A stretch of DNA of 15,661 nt. Origin: Bacteroidota bacterium (lineage in GTDB: Bacteria > Bacteroidota > Bacteroidia > UKL13-3). The stretch spans positions 1 to 15,661 of the forward strand of contig RGVD01000034.1 in assembly GCA_010027395.1 (NCBI GenBank), given 5' to 3'. Positions 1 through 6,673 of this stretch are shown here, in pieces. The translations under genes were made by a program, and so were the position numbers. Numbering within the stretch: the stretch's first letter is position 1; the number at the start of each line of letters is the position of its first letter. Below the pieces are notes generated by a model, which was not told the origin of the DNA, did no database searches, and worked only from the letters and a program-made list of their open reading frames with translations.

Positions 1-2275
1 CCAATGAATCCACATCACCTGTAATGATATCGCTTTTATTTAAATCTCCGATGTTTTTTAGTGCAGGAAGGCCCAGCGTATAGCCATTAGTGATGTTTGA
101 TACGGAATAAGTTGAATCAGCATCCCTGACTACATATATCAATACATGGTAATTGGTATTTATTGTTAGGCCTGTAATATTTACAAAATTGGTATCACCT
201 TTATAAACACATTTGGTTGATGAATCATTCTGGTATTTGGTACTAACTGTACTCAAGAAATTAGCATTTGCAGTATAATAATTAACCGATCTGCTAGCTG
301 TTCCTGCATTAACTGCAGAACCTTGTTTTAAAAACACCAATGTAGTATGTGTTGCATTTACATATCCGCTTGGTTTTATCCAATTTGTTCTGGCTGTGGT
401 TTGACCGGGAGCTGCTTGCCTGCTGCTACCTGATGAAGTTACTGGTATTGAATAAAAATTATCTGAATCTCTAACAATATAAACCATCACATAATAAAGA
501 GTGGCAGTTGACAAATTTGAAATCGTAACATGATTTGAATCGCCTTTATATGCACAATAAGCGCTAGAATCAAATTGATATTTACTACCCATTGCGAAAA
601 CGGAATCAGCATTATAATTGCCAGTTGTTTGTGTCGGCAGGTTTGACATATTAACATTACTTAAGGCCTTAACAAAAACCAAACTTGTCATATCTGAGTT
701 ATTATATGTTTGAGGTTTTGTCCAAGATATTTTAGCTGAAGATTCGCTTAATCCAGAAAAAAGAATATTGCCCACAGAAGCAACAGCTGTTTGCATATTA
801 GCATTACCCAATGTTGCCAAAGAATACGCTGAATCCGCATCTCTAATAACATAAACTAAGTAATAATATGATACACCTGCTTGTAGTGAAGTTATATTCA
901 CAAAAGTGGTATCTCCCTTATAAACACACTTTGCATTGATATCGCTTGGTAATACACTCGAATTGTTATTAATAAAATTAGTATCAGAAACTATTGGGCC
1001 AACACCATTCAATGGTGTTTGTATATTTATCGAACTGATTGCTTTCAGATACACCAAAGTGGTCATGGTAATTCTGTTATAATTTCCTGGTCTGGTCCAT
1101 GCAATCTTTGCTGAACTCATCGAAGTTGATGTGAAATTGGGTGCAGAAACTGCAGGAGGAAGAGAAAGCGTAACACCATTAAAAACAGATGGCTTCGAAT
1201 AAATTGAATCATTATTGGTTACCACATAAACCAATATACCAAGTGAAGCCCCAGCAGGCAAACCAGCAACTGAAACTGAATTACCGATGTTGTTATATAC
1301 ACAACGTGCGGCTGTGTCATTCTGATAATTTGAACTCGCTACAGAAAAGTTTGGATTGGCAATATAAGATCCTGACGAGAAACTTGGCGTTCCTTGTGTT
1401 ATTGTACCGCTTAATTTTACAAAAACCAATGTTTTCATGGTGGTGCTATCAAAATTGTAGGGCTTGGTCCAACTGATATTTATGGATGAAACTCCTGTGG
1501 CACTTGATGTCAAACCAGTCACTGAATAAGGATTAACGATACCCGTCCCATTCAAATTTTCCCATGAATTCGACATTCGAATGGCATCAACAAAAACGGT
1601 AGGAGATGATGCTGCATCTACTTGACTTAAAATTATTTTGCTTAACGAATTCGCATCACTTGCTGCACCACCAATTGCCTCAACAGTTGCTTTACTAGGT
1701 TCGTTCAATGACATACCATTAGAAAACATAAATACTTTAGCTGAATCATCACGATTACCTGAAGTATTAAATTGATATTTCAAAACGCACAAATAGGTGC
1801 TATTAAATGCAAATGTATCATTAGAATATACTGCTGCATCAGTGCCTTTTGAAATGCCTACTTTATAATATCCAGGTGATGATAATTTAACAAACACTTT
1901 ACCAAAAGCGGTAGAACCAGCCGAAGTGCCAAATGAGAAAAAATAGTTACCCGCAATTTGAGCTATAGAATCATTTAATAAAAATGATGCATACAAGGAT
2001 TTAGTGTTGGTAATAGTTGACGACTCTCTGTAAACATCTTGCCCGGTAGAACCTATTTGCAATGAATTACCTAATCCTCCTCCAGCATAACCATTATAGA
2101 CCAAAGTTTTAGAATTAACTGAAAGTATTGGTGTAGTGGCAGACACTTGAGTCCAACCATTGCTTGTAAGAGCAGAATTAAGAGGATAATTAAACTCCTC
2201 ATTAAAGAACAATTGAGCTGAAGTATTAGACAAAAAAATGATTGTAAATACAAAGAGGGTGTAGATTTTTTTCAT
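1..2275 (-). CDS. Large secreted protein with four fibronectin-III-like repeats (partial, C-terminus off the left edge)
   Basis: Reading on the minus strand from ATG at 2275, the frame is open for 758 codons to base 1, so the gene is cut by the window edge. Residues 1-20 form a signal peptide (MKK start, hydrophobic core, SAQ cleavage site). Residues 22-240 look like a jellyroll/laminin-G-like module typical of Bacteroidota exoproteins: Trp, Gly-rich and aromatic strands, ending in a VFVDAIRMSNSW segment. Then come four repeats whose conserved Trp lies at residues 269, 393, 518 and 632 (spacings 124, 125, 114). Each runs W-[TI]-[KR]-P, T-L-V-[FY]-[VL]-K, a lone Cys in [KRY]-C-[VA]-Y (residues 325, 450, 574, 689), and a closing strand close to YYLVYVVRDADS-YS. 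The W start and Y-rich closing strand match fibronectin III domains with a long insert. The protein is probably a cell-surface or secreted adhesin or enzyme scaffold exported by T9SS; the sorting domain, and any catalytic domain, would be in the missing part. Function is unknown. Confidence 0.85.
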   Translation of the reverse strand, partial: MKKIYTLFVFTIIFLSNTSAQLFFNEEFNYPLNSALTSNGWTQVSATTPILSVNSKTLVYNGYAGGGLGNSLQIGSTGQDVYRESSTITNTKSLYASFLLNDSIAQIAGNYFFSFGTSAGSTAFGKVFVKLSSPGYYKVGISKGTDAAVYSNDTFAFNSTYLCVLKYQFNTSGNRDDSAKVFMFSNGMSLNEPSKATVEAIGGAASDANSLSKIILSQVDAASSPTVFVDAIRMSNSWENLNGTGIVNPYSVTGLTSSATGVSSINISWTKPYNFDSTTMKTLVFVKLSGTITQGTPSFSSGSYIANPNFSVASSNYQNDTAARCVYNNIGNSVSVAGLPAGASLGILVYVVTNNDSIYSKPSVFNGVTLSLPPAVSAPNFTSTSMSSAKIAWTRPGNYNRITMTTLVYLKAISSINIQTPLNGVGPIVSDTNFINNNSSVLPSDINAKCVYKGDTTFVNITSLQAGVSYYYLVYVIRDADSAYSLATLGNANMQTAVASVGNILFSGLSESSAKISWTKPQTYNNSDMTSLVFVKALSNVNMSNLPTQTTGNYNADSVFAMGSKYQFDSSAYCAYKGDSNHVTISNLSTATLYYVMVYIVRDSDNFYSIPVTSSGSSRQAAPGQTTARTNWIKPSGYVNATHTTLVFLKQGSAVNAGTASRSVNYYTANANFLSTVSTKYQNDSSTKCVYKGDTNFVNITGLTINTNYHVLIYVVRDADSTYSVSNITNGYTLGLPALKNIGDLNKSDIITGDVDSL

Positions 2276-2409
2276 ATATTATTTTTTGGTAAACATAACA
2301 AATTGCATCAAAGCATTTAATCACTTGGGATTAAAATCTATTAATCATTAATTTATTGACAATTCCATGACTAAAACATTGGACAAAAATCAAAGATCAA
2401 TATATTGCT

Positions 2410-2417
2410 TACATTTG
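2410..2417 (+). promoter_or_regulatory. Bacteroidota -7 promoter box TACATTTG before the small lipoprotein gene
   Basis: TACATTTG is an exact match to the Bacteroidota sigma-ABfr -7 consensus TAnnTTTG and ends 6 nt before the ATG at 2424. No clear TTTG -33 element lies 17-23 nt upstream. The box supports the start at 2424 over the upstream in-frame ATG at 2367, and predicts a very short or absent 5' leader. Confidence 0.5.
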
Positions 2418-2423
2418 TTTATC

Positions 2424-2666
2424 ATGAATAAAATCCTTTTACCTCTCGCACTAATCCTATTTTCATTCTGCTCAAGTTGCGATTCTAGCAGTGAATATGA
2501 AGAAAACTCATCAGGAGCAGTTTACGTAAAACCATCTGTTGACTATCGTGGACGCTATCGAAAAGGGCATGTGAGATTTAAAGTTAGCACCAAAAAAGAT
2601 GCAATAAAAAGTCAAGCTCGCTCTAGGTACTACTATCACACCAGAGGAAAATACAGAAAACATTAA
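2424..2666 (+). CDS. Small putative lipoprotein with basic C-terminus (80 aa)
   Basis: An open frame could start at 2367, but the ATG at 2424 is preferred: it opens directly into a lipoprotein signal peptide (MNK, hydrophobic stretch, then SFCSSC), and an exact TAnnTTTG box lies 6 nt upstream. Cys19 is the likely lipidated residue. It is followed by an acidic, Ser-rich stretch (DSSSEYEEN), the kind of acidic patch near the lipid-Cys that serves as a surface-export signal in some Bacteroidota. The rest (about residues 35-80) is strongly basic and aromatic, with several Arg/Lys-Tyr pairs (YRGRYRKGH, SRYYYH, GKYRKH) and no domain I can name. It faces away from the large secreted protein gene and converges on the serine hydrolase gene, with 27 bp between stop codons. 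The role is unknown; binding to an anionic polymer is only a guess from charge. Confidence 0.6.
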   Translation: MNKILLPLALILFSFCSSCDSSSEYEENSSGAVYVKPSVDYRGRYRKGHVRFKVSTKKDAIKSQARSRYYYHTRGKYRKH

Positions 2667-2693
2667 TAGCAAACTATACGTTGATGCTTACTA

Positions 2694-4208
2694 TTATTTC
2701 ACTTTAACAAAATCGTAGCTCAAATAATCTATAAAGTCATTTACCTTTATGGTTATGCCTTTTACTGCTCCATCTTCAACTTTGAAAGGAAGGACTTGCA
2801 CGCCACAAGTTATATCGCTGTATGTGCACAAAAAATCGTGATTGTTTAAGTAAGCTAAACTTCCAATATTGTTTGGGTGATGACTTAAGTGTAAAGTCAA
2901 TTTACCTTTGATTAGTTTCACCTCGGCATCTCCATAAAAGCTATTGTTGTAGACACCCACATAACTTTGTAAATCAATGCTAGGTTTATTTTTTGATTGT
3001 ACTAGTTTTTGCAAGCTATCTAATTCTTTTTGCTCTGCCTCTCTGGATTTTTGTGAAGACTTAAAATACATTTCACTCAAATTTCTATAAGGTACATTCA
3101 GATAAGATTCCAATACTTGCTTTACCAGAGCGTCATATAGCGAATTGGCATCCGTGTTGGTATATACCAAAACACCTAGATTTTCTTCAGGAATAAATTC
3201 TGTCTTTGTTACAAAACCATTGGCCCCTCCACTGTGTTCCCAAACCCTGCGACCTTCATAATCGTAGCTTTGCCAACCAAGACCATAAGTTGAAAAATGC
3301 TTTGTTTTGAAAACCTTTGAGTTCACATCATTGCTTATCATATTTGATTTACGTGTCTCGGCTAATACAGAGAATGGTACAATTTGTTTACCCTCAAACC
3401 TACCACTATCCAATTGAAACAATAACCAATTAGCCATATCACGAGCACAAGAATTAATACTGGCTGAAGGTCCCATATTGTCAATATTGGTAAAAGGCAT
3501 ACTCACTAACTTACCATTTACAAGGGTATGAGGCAAACTTGCATTGGCATCCTTTGCAATCATATTATACGTGCTGCTTGTGTGCTTCATTTGCAGCGGT
3601 TCAAAAAAATGATATTTAATAAAATCATCCCAACTGGTATCAGTAACATTCTTAATCAGCTCTCCCGCTGTGATAAAGGCAGCATTACAATACCCATACT
3701 TGTATCTGAATGGATAAACAGGTTTGGTAAAAGCTAAATGTTGAATGATTTCTTTCCTTGTTAAATTACTGCCCCAATTCAAAAAATCTCCTTGAAAAGT
3801 TTGAAGGCCTATGCGATGACAAAGCAAATCCCTTACTGTACATTGATTGGTATAAGTATCGTCATACAATTTAAAATCGGGCATGTATTTGGTTACCTTT
3901 TCATCCAGAAGCAATCGCTTTTGTTGATTTAATAAGGCAATTGATGTGCCTGTGAAAGCCTTGCTGTTCGAAGCAATTTGAAACAATGTGTATTCCTCTA
4001 CCTTGTCTGGCTTACTACTATTTTTAACACCATAGCCTTTACAAACTATTATTTTCCCATCTTTAACAATAGCAATTGCCAAACCTGGCACTTGCCATCT
4101 ACGCATTTCTCTTTCTACAAAAGCATCTAGTGAATCTTTAACAAAAACAGGCTGTGCCACTGACGTAAGTTGTAGGCATGCTAATAGAGTAATTAGTAAT
4201 AAACGCAT
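2694..4208 (-). CDS. Exported serine hydrolase, class C beta-lactamase / penicillin-binding-protein fold, with C-terminal DUF3471-like domain
   Basis: This 504-residue protein begins with a signal peptide (residues 1-19, ending SVAQ), so it acts in the periplasm or at the surface. The PF00144 fold spans about 24-375. Its three active-site motifs are visible: S80-N-S-K83 (nucleophile Ser80, base Lys83), Y173-C-N175, and H325-S-G327 in place of the KTG of true class C beta-lactamases. HxG is common in the esterase, D-aminopeptidase and uncharacterised branches of this family. Residues about 411-504 form a beta-rich tail like the DUF3471 domain often attached to such hydrolases. The region between (about 385-408) is charged and probably a helical linker. 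The gene follows the fatty-acid-hydroxylase-family gene on the same strand after 53 bp and is probably co-transcribed. Substrate is unknown; the motifs do not justify calling it an antibiotic-resistance gene. Confidence 0.88.
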   Translation of the reverse strand: MRLLLITLLACLQLTSVAQPVFVKDSLDAFVEREMRRWQVPGLAIAIVKDGKIIVCKGYGVKNSSKPDKVEEYTLFQIASNSKAFTGTSIALLNQQKRLLLDEKVTKYMPDFKLYDDTYTNQCTVRDLLCHRIGLQTFQGDFLNWGSNLTRKEIIQHLAFTKPVYPFRYKYGYCNAAFITAGELIKNVTDTSWDDFIKYHFFEPLQMKHTSSTYNMIAKDANASLPHTLVNGKLVSMPFTNIDNMGPSASINSCARDMANWLLFQLDSGRFEGKQIVPFSVLAETRKSNMISNDVNSKVFKTKHFSTYGLGWQSYDYEGRRVWEHSGGANGFVTKTEFIPEENLGVLVYTNTDANSLYDALVKQVLESYLNVPYRNLSEMYFKSSQKSREAEQKELDSLQKLVQSKNKPSIDLQSYVGVYNNSFYGDAEVKLIKGKLTLHLSHHPNNIGSLAYLNNHDFLCTYSDITCGVQVLPFKVEDGAVKGITIKVNDFIDYLSYDFVKVK

Positions 4209-4261
4209 GAATGATTTTTTTGATAAAATAAATTAAGACCGATTTAGATTTGGAAAATTAA

Positions 4262-5413
4262 TTACCTTGAACTCTCTTTTCCTTCACCCAGTTGATTATC
4301 GAAAGGATTGTTTTTAAATGGATAAACCAATTGTTTGGTATAACCTTTAGGAAACTGTGCCTCATTTAAGCCAGTGCCTTTTGGCCACTCGTTTTCGGGT
4401 AAATAATAAGTACCAAATATTCTATCTATAAAAGGGAAAAATACAGCGAAGTTTTTACCATATTTATCCTCTTCAACACAATGGTGCCAATGATGGTATT
4501 GTGGTGTAGTAAAGAGGTATTTTAATAGGCCAATGTTTAGGCGAGTGTTAGCATGAATAAACACAGCATGTATGGCAATCACAACAATATAAACATTAAA
4601 CACCAATGGAGAAAAACCACAAACATACAAAGGAATAAAAGTGATGGAGCGGGTAAAGAAAATATCAATAAAATGGGTACGAGAACCTGCCAACCAATCC
4701 ATTGTTTTTGTTGAATGATGAACCGCATGAAAGCGCCATAAATAAAAATTTGAATGAAATATGCGATGAGCCCAATATTGAAAAACATCGGTGATAAAAA
4801 AGGCTAGGAATATTTCAACTGCCAAAGGCAAACTTTGTATCCAGAATTGAAATGCTTCTAAATTCATTTTACCGAAAAATACCACTGCAGGCTCTTGTGT
4901 AATCACACCAAAAAATTGAATACAAAGATGACTGATGGCAAAATAAATCAAATCAGTTCTCCATTCTGTGTGAAACCTATCTTGCTCCTCTCTCTTTGGA
5001 AAAATCATTTCGATAGGAATAAAAATAATAGCCATTAACAACAAATCAAGCAAGAGCCAATCGAGACCCAAATGCCAATTCACTTTTTCAACGGCTCGTC
5101 CTTGCACATCAAATCCACCAATCACTATGGTTACACTTGCTATGAATATGCCTAAGATTCCTCTCTTTCTTTCAGTACTCAATAACACATTGCTTAAACC
5201 AAATAATAATGCCACAATTATGGTTAGGGTAAGCAGCATTTTCATTGATTTTGCAGTATATACCTCTCTAAATTCGGGGGTGGTGAATATTTCAGGAAAG
5301 TAAAAACACATAAGGCCACCAAAAGCCAATAGACTTAAAAAAACGGATATGTATCCGCTTACAATGCCTTTTCCGATGGCATATCTTTTTACAAATGATT
5401 GAATTGTACTCAT
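4262..5413 (-). CDS. Sterol desaturase / fatty acid hydroxylase superfamily membrane protein
   Basis: This 383-residue integral membrane protein carries the eight-His di-iron signature of the FA_hydroxylase family (PF04116): H216-R-I-F-H220, H229-A-V-H232-H233, an isolated H287, and H307-H-W-H310-H311. The DxxQYWAHR context before the first motif is typical of bacterial members. Hydrophobic segments near residues 20-38, 57-78, 86-100, 115-136, 155-170, 196-212 and 255-290 surround the catalytic block. The first 140 residues are an N-terminal membrane extension beyond the core hydroxylase domain. Members oxidise lipid substrates (sterols, fatty acids, carotenoids, alkylglycerols) with O2; the lipid used here cannot be read from the sequence. 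ATG at 5413 is the only sensible start. The serine hydrolase gene lies 53 bp downstream on the same strand. Confidence 0.9.
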   Translation of the reverse strand: MSTIQSFVKRYAIGKGIVSGYISVFLSLLAFGGLMCFYFPEIFTTPEFREVYTAKSMKMLLTLTIIVALLFGLSNVLLSTERKRGILGIFIASVTIVIGGFDVQGRAVEKVNWHLGLDWLLLDLLLMAIIFIPIEMIFPKREEQDRFHTEWRTDLIYFAISHLCIQFFGVITQEPAVVFFGKMNLEAFQFWIQSLPLAVEIFLAFFITDVFQYWAHRIFHSNFYLWRFHAVHHSTKTMDWLAGSRTHFIDIFFTRSITFIPLYVCGFSPLVFNVYIVVIAIHAVFIHANTRLNIGLLKYLFTTPQYHHWHHCVEEDKYGKNFAVFFPFIDRIFGTYYLPENEWPKGTGLNEAQFPKGYTKQLVYPFKNNPFDNQLGEGKESSR

Positions 5414-5654
5414 ATTCTTTCATACAATTATAGAAATTATTTCCACAAATTCTATTGAAGCATCAAAACATAATAGTTGTGTGAAAGTATCTTAAACAAT
5501 TAAAAAGAACAAGATAATTCAAAATATGGGGAAGTTTTAGCAACAGCTATAAAATTCAAAGGATGCTTTAATATGTTTAAAGCAGCCTTCTATTTTTAGC
5601 GAGAATATGTATTACATGTTTACTATAAAGTAATTTAGCTCCTAACTTTCCGCC
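5414..5654. other. Noncoding stretch upstream of the hydroxylase-family gene
   Basis: This is the left part of a 423-bp gap (5414-5836) without a credible gene. It is AT-rich and should hold the promoter for the minus-strand gene starting at 5413. The best candidate box is TATAATTG on the minus strand, ending 11 nt before the ATG; it misses the consensus at one base and lacks a good upstream TTTG. A small hairpin lies at 5564-5584 (8-bp arms, loop TATGT). I see nothing else definable. Confidence 0.4.
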
Positions 5655-5680
5655 CTTGTTGTGTGTTCTTCACCAACAAG
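5652..5680 (+). repeat. Palindromic element, left copy (hairpin with TTCTT loop)
   Basis: The arm CTTGTTG (5655-5661) pairs with CAACAAG (5674-5680), and GTG (5663-5665) with CAC (5671-5673), around the loop TTCTT with a single bulged T at 5662. The element is the reverse complement of the one at 5737-5763, with one mismatch and one indel. The copies therefore look like two inverted instances of the same small intergenic element rather than unrelated hairpins. Confidence 0.65.
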
Positions 5681-5700
5681 TAAATGCTAAAATTTTTATG

Positions 5701-5724
5701 ATGTCAGGAGTTTCCATCTGACAT
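5701..5724. repeat. Short inverted repeat between the two palindromic elements
   Basis: ATGTCAG at 5701-5707 and CTGACAT at 5718-5724 are perfect 7-bp complementary arms around a 10-nt loop. It lies almost midway between the two palindromic elements, so the block can fold either as three adjacent hairpins or as one long structure with the outer copies paired. Confidence 0.5.
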
Positions 5725-5735
5725 TTATCTATGAT

Positions 5736-5763
5736 GTTGTTGGTGAAGAACACCAACAACGGC
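5736..5763 (-). repeat. Palindromic element, right copy (hairpin with AAGAA loop)
   Basis: GTTGTTGGTG (5736-5745) pairs perfectly over 10 bp with CACCAACAAC (5751-5760) around the loop AAGAA. This copy is the reverse complement of the left copy and is more regular. Both copies are also followed, in direct orientation, by GCTAAAATT (5686-5694 and 5762-5770). It lies just beyond the cdsA terminator as seen from cdsA. Confidence 0.68.
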
Positions 5764-5781
5764 TAAAATTAACCCAAACAA

Positions 5782-5814
5782 AAAAGGGTTGAAACCTAAG
5801 ATTTCAACCCTTTT
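5782..5814 (-). terminator. Rho-independent terminator of cdsA
   Basis: Perfect 13-bp complementary arms (5782-5794 and 5802-5814, core GGGTTGAAA / TTTCAACCC) enclose a 7-nt loop. Read on the minus strand, the stem begins 22 nt after the cdsA stop codon and runs into a T-rich tract (TTTTTTGTTT). The plus-strand side also has a short T run, so it could work both ways, but no plus-strand gene ends here. Confidence 0.85.
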
Positions 5815-5836
5815 CTTTTAAAATATTCTATTAGAA

Positions 5837-6649
5837 TTAGTTTGTAAATAACATATAAAAATAAACCGCAGGTGCTGAGAAAAATACCCCATCAAAACGA
5901 TCTAAAACACCTCCATGTCCGGGTAGTTTATTACCTGAATCTTTTATACCTAAATTGCGTTTAAGCAAAGATTCGAACAAATCGCCAAAGGTGCCAAAAA
6001 CAACAATAATGGAAGAAATAATCATCCAATCTAGGGTACTCACATCATCCCATAAGCGAGATAGGCCATAGGCTACAACTAGATTAATAATAAAGGCTCC
6101 AATGCCACCTTCCCAAGTCTTTTTAGGTGAAATTCTTTCAAACAACTTATGCTTGCCAAATTGCTTGCCTGCTAAATAAGCACCTGTATCACTCCCCCAC
6201 TGCAAGATAAAAAATCCCATAGGTAATGCAAAACTATAATCCACCGAATTGAAATAACTTAAATCGGCTAGCATCACCAAAGGAAAACAGATATACATAA
6301 TGCCAAACAATTGATAAGCCAAGGTGTCGAACTCACGCTTAGTGTTTTCATACAGCTTAATAATAAACATGAGCATAAAAACAGGTATCAAGTGATAGAA
6401 CCAACTTAATGACAATGTCCCTCTGATGATGAAAACAAACATGCAGAAAATGATACTTCCGGCAATGACACCCAAGTACTTTTCAATCCACGATTTATCG
6501 GGCAACATCAATTCATAAAACTCCAGCAAGCAAAGAAAATTGATGGCAAACAACAATATAAAATAAGACCACTCACTAAATAATATGCATCCTACAATGG
6601 TGCTCACAAAAAAGAAACCTGTTAAACTTCGCTTAGCAAAATTATTCAT
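5837..6649 (-). CDS. cdsA: Phosphatidate cytidylyltransferase
   Basis: CdsA makes CDP-diacylglycerol from phosphatidic acid and CTP, the branch-point precursor for phosphatidylethanolamine and phosphatidylglycerol synthesis in the inner membrane. The 270-residue protein is of normal length and has about eight hydrophobic segments. It carries the complete family signature at residues 227-253: S-LLKR, then KDSG, then LPGHGGVLDRFD. An upstream conserved block SPKKTWEGGIGA (174-185) is also typical. It starts 24 bp after the M16 peptidase stop on the same strand and probably shares its transcript, which ends at the strong terminator at 5782-5814. Confidence 0.96.
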   Translation of the reverse strand: MNNFAKRSLTGFFFVSTIVGCILFSEWSYFILLFAINFLCLLEFYELMLPDKSWIEKYLGVIAGSIIFCMFVFIIRGTLSLSWFYHLIPVFMLMFIIKLYENTKREFDTLAYQLFGIMYICFPLVMLADLSYFNSVDYSFALPMGFFILQWGSDTGAYLAGKQFGKHKLFERISPKKTWEGGIGAFIINLVVAYGLSRLWDDVSTLDWMIISSIIVVFGTFGDLFESLLKRNLGIKDSGNKLPGHGGVLDRFDGVFFSAPAVYFYMLFTN

Positions 6650-6673
6650 TATAGCTTTTAGGTTCTGAACTAA

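Noticed and set aside
1189..1476. Plus-strand open frame of 95 codons
   Set aside because: It lies entirely antisense to the repeat region of the large secreted protein, whose frame is continuous and shows conserved domains. The translated product has no signal or motif.
1..1500. Roughly 360-bp periodicity considered as a CRISPR or DNA satellite array
   Set aside because: The period is codon-framed and the similarity is at protein level (fibronectin-III-like domains); the DNA repeats are not identical and have no short spacers.
2290..2312. Promoter for the large secreted protein (TATGTTTA with upstream TTTG on the minus strand)
   Set aside because: The -7-like box is imperfect and the TTTG spacing is only 11 nt, well below the usual 17-23, so I do not annotate it.
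2664..2696. TAATAG / CTATTA inverted repeat between the convergent lipoprotein and serine hydrolase genes as a terminator
   Set aside because: Only 6 AT-rich base pairs with a 21-nt loop and no U-tract worth the name; too weak to call.
2694..4208. Beta-lactamase resistance gene
   Set aside because: The fold fits class C, but the third motif is HSG rather than KTG and a DUF3471-like tail is present, which points to an esterase or peptidase-like member of unknown substrate.
5564..5584. 8-bp hairpin followed by a T-rich stretch as a terminator
   Set aside because: No gene on the plus strand ends before it, and on the minus strand it lies upstream of the hydroxylase-family gene; the stem is short and AT-rich.
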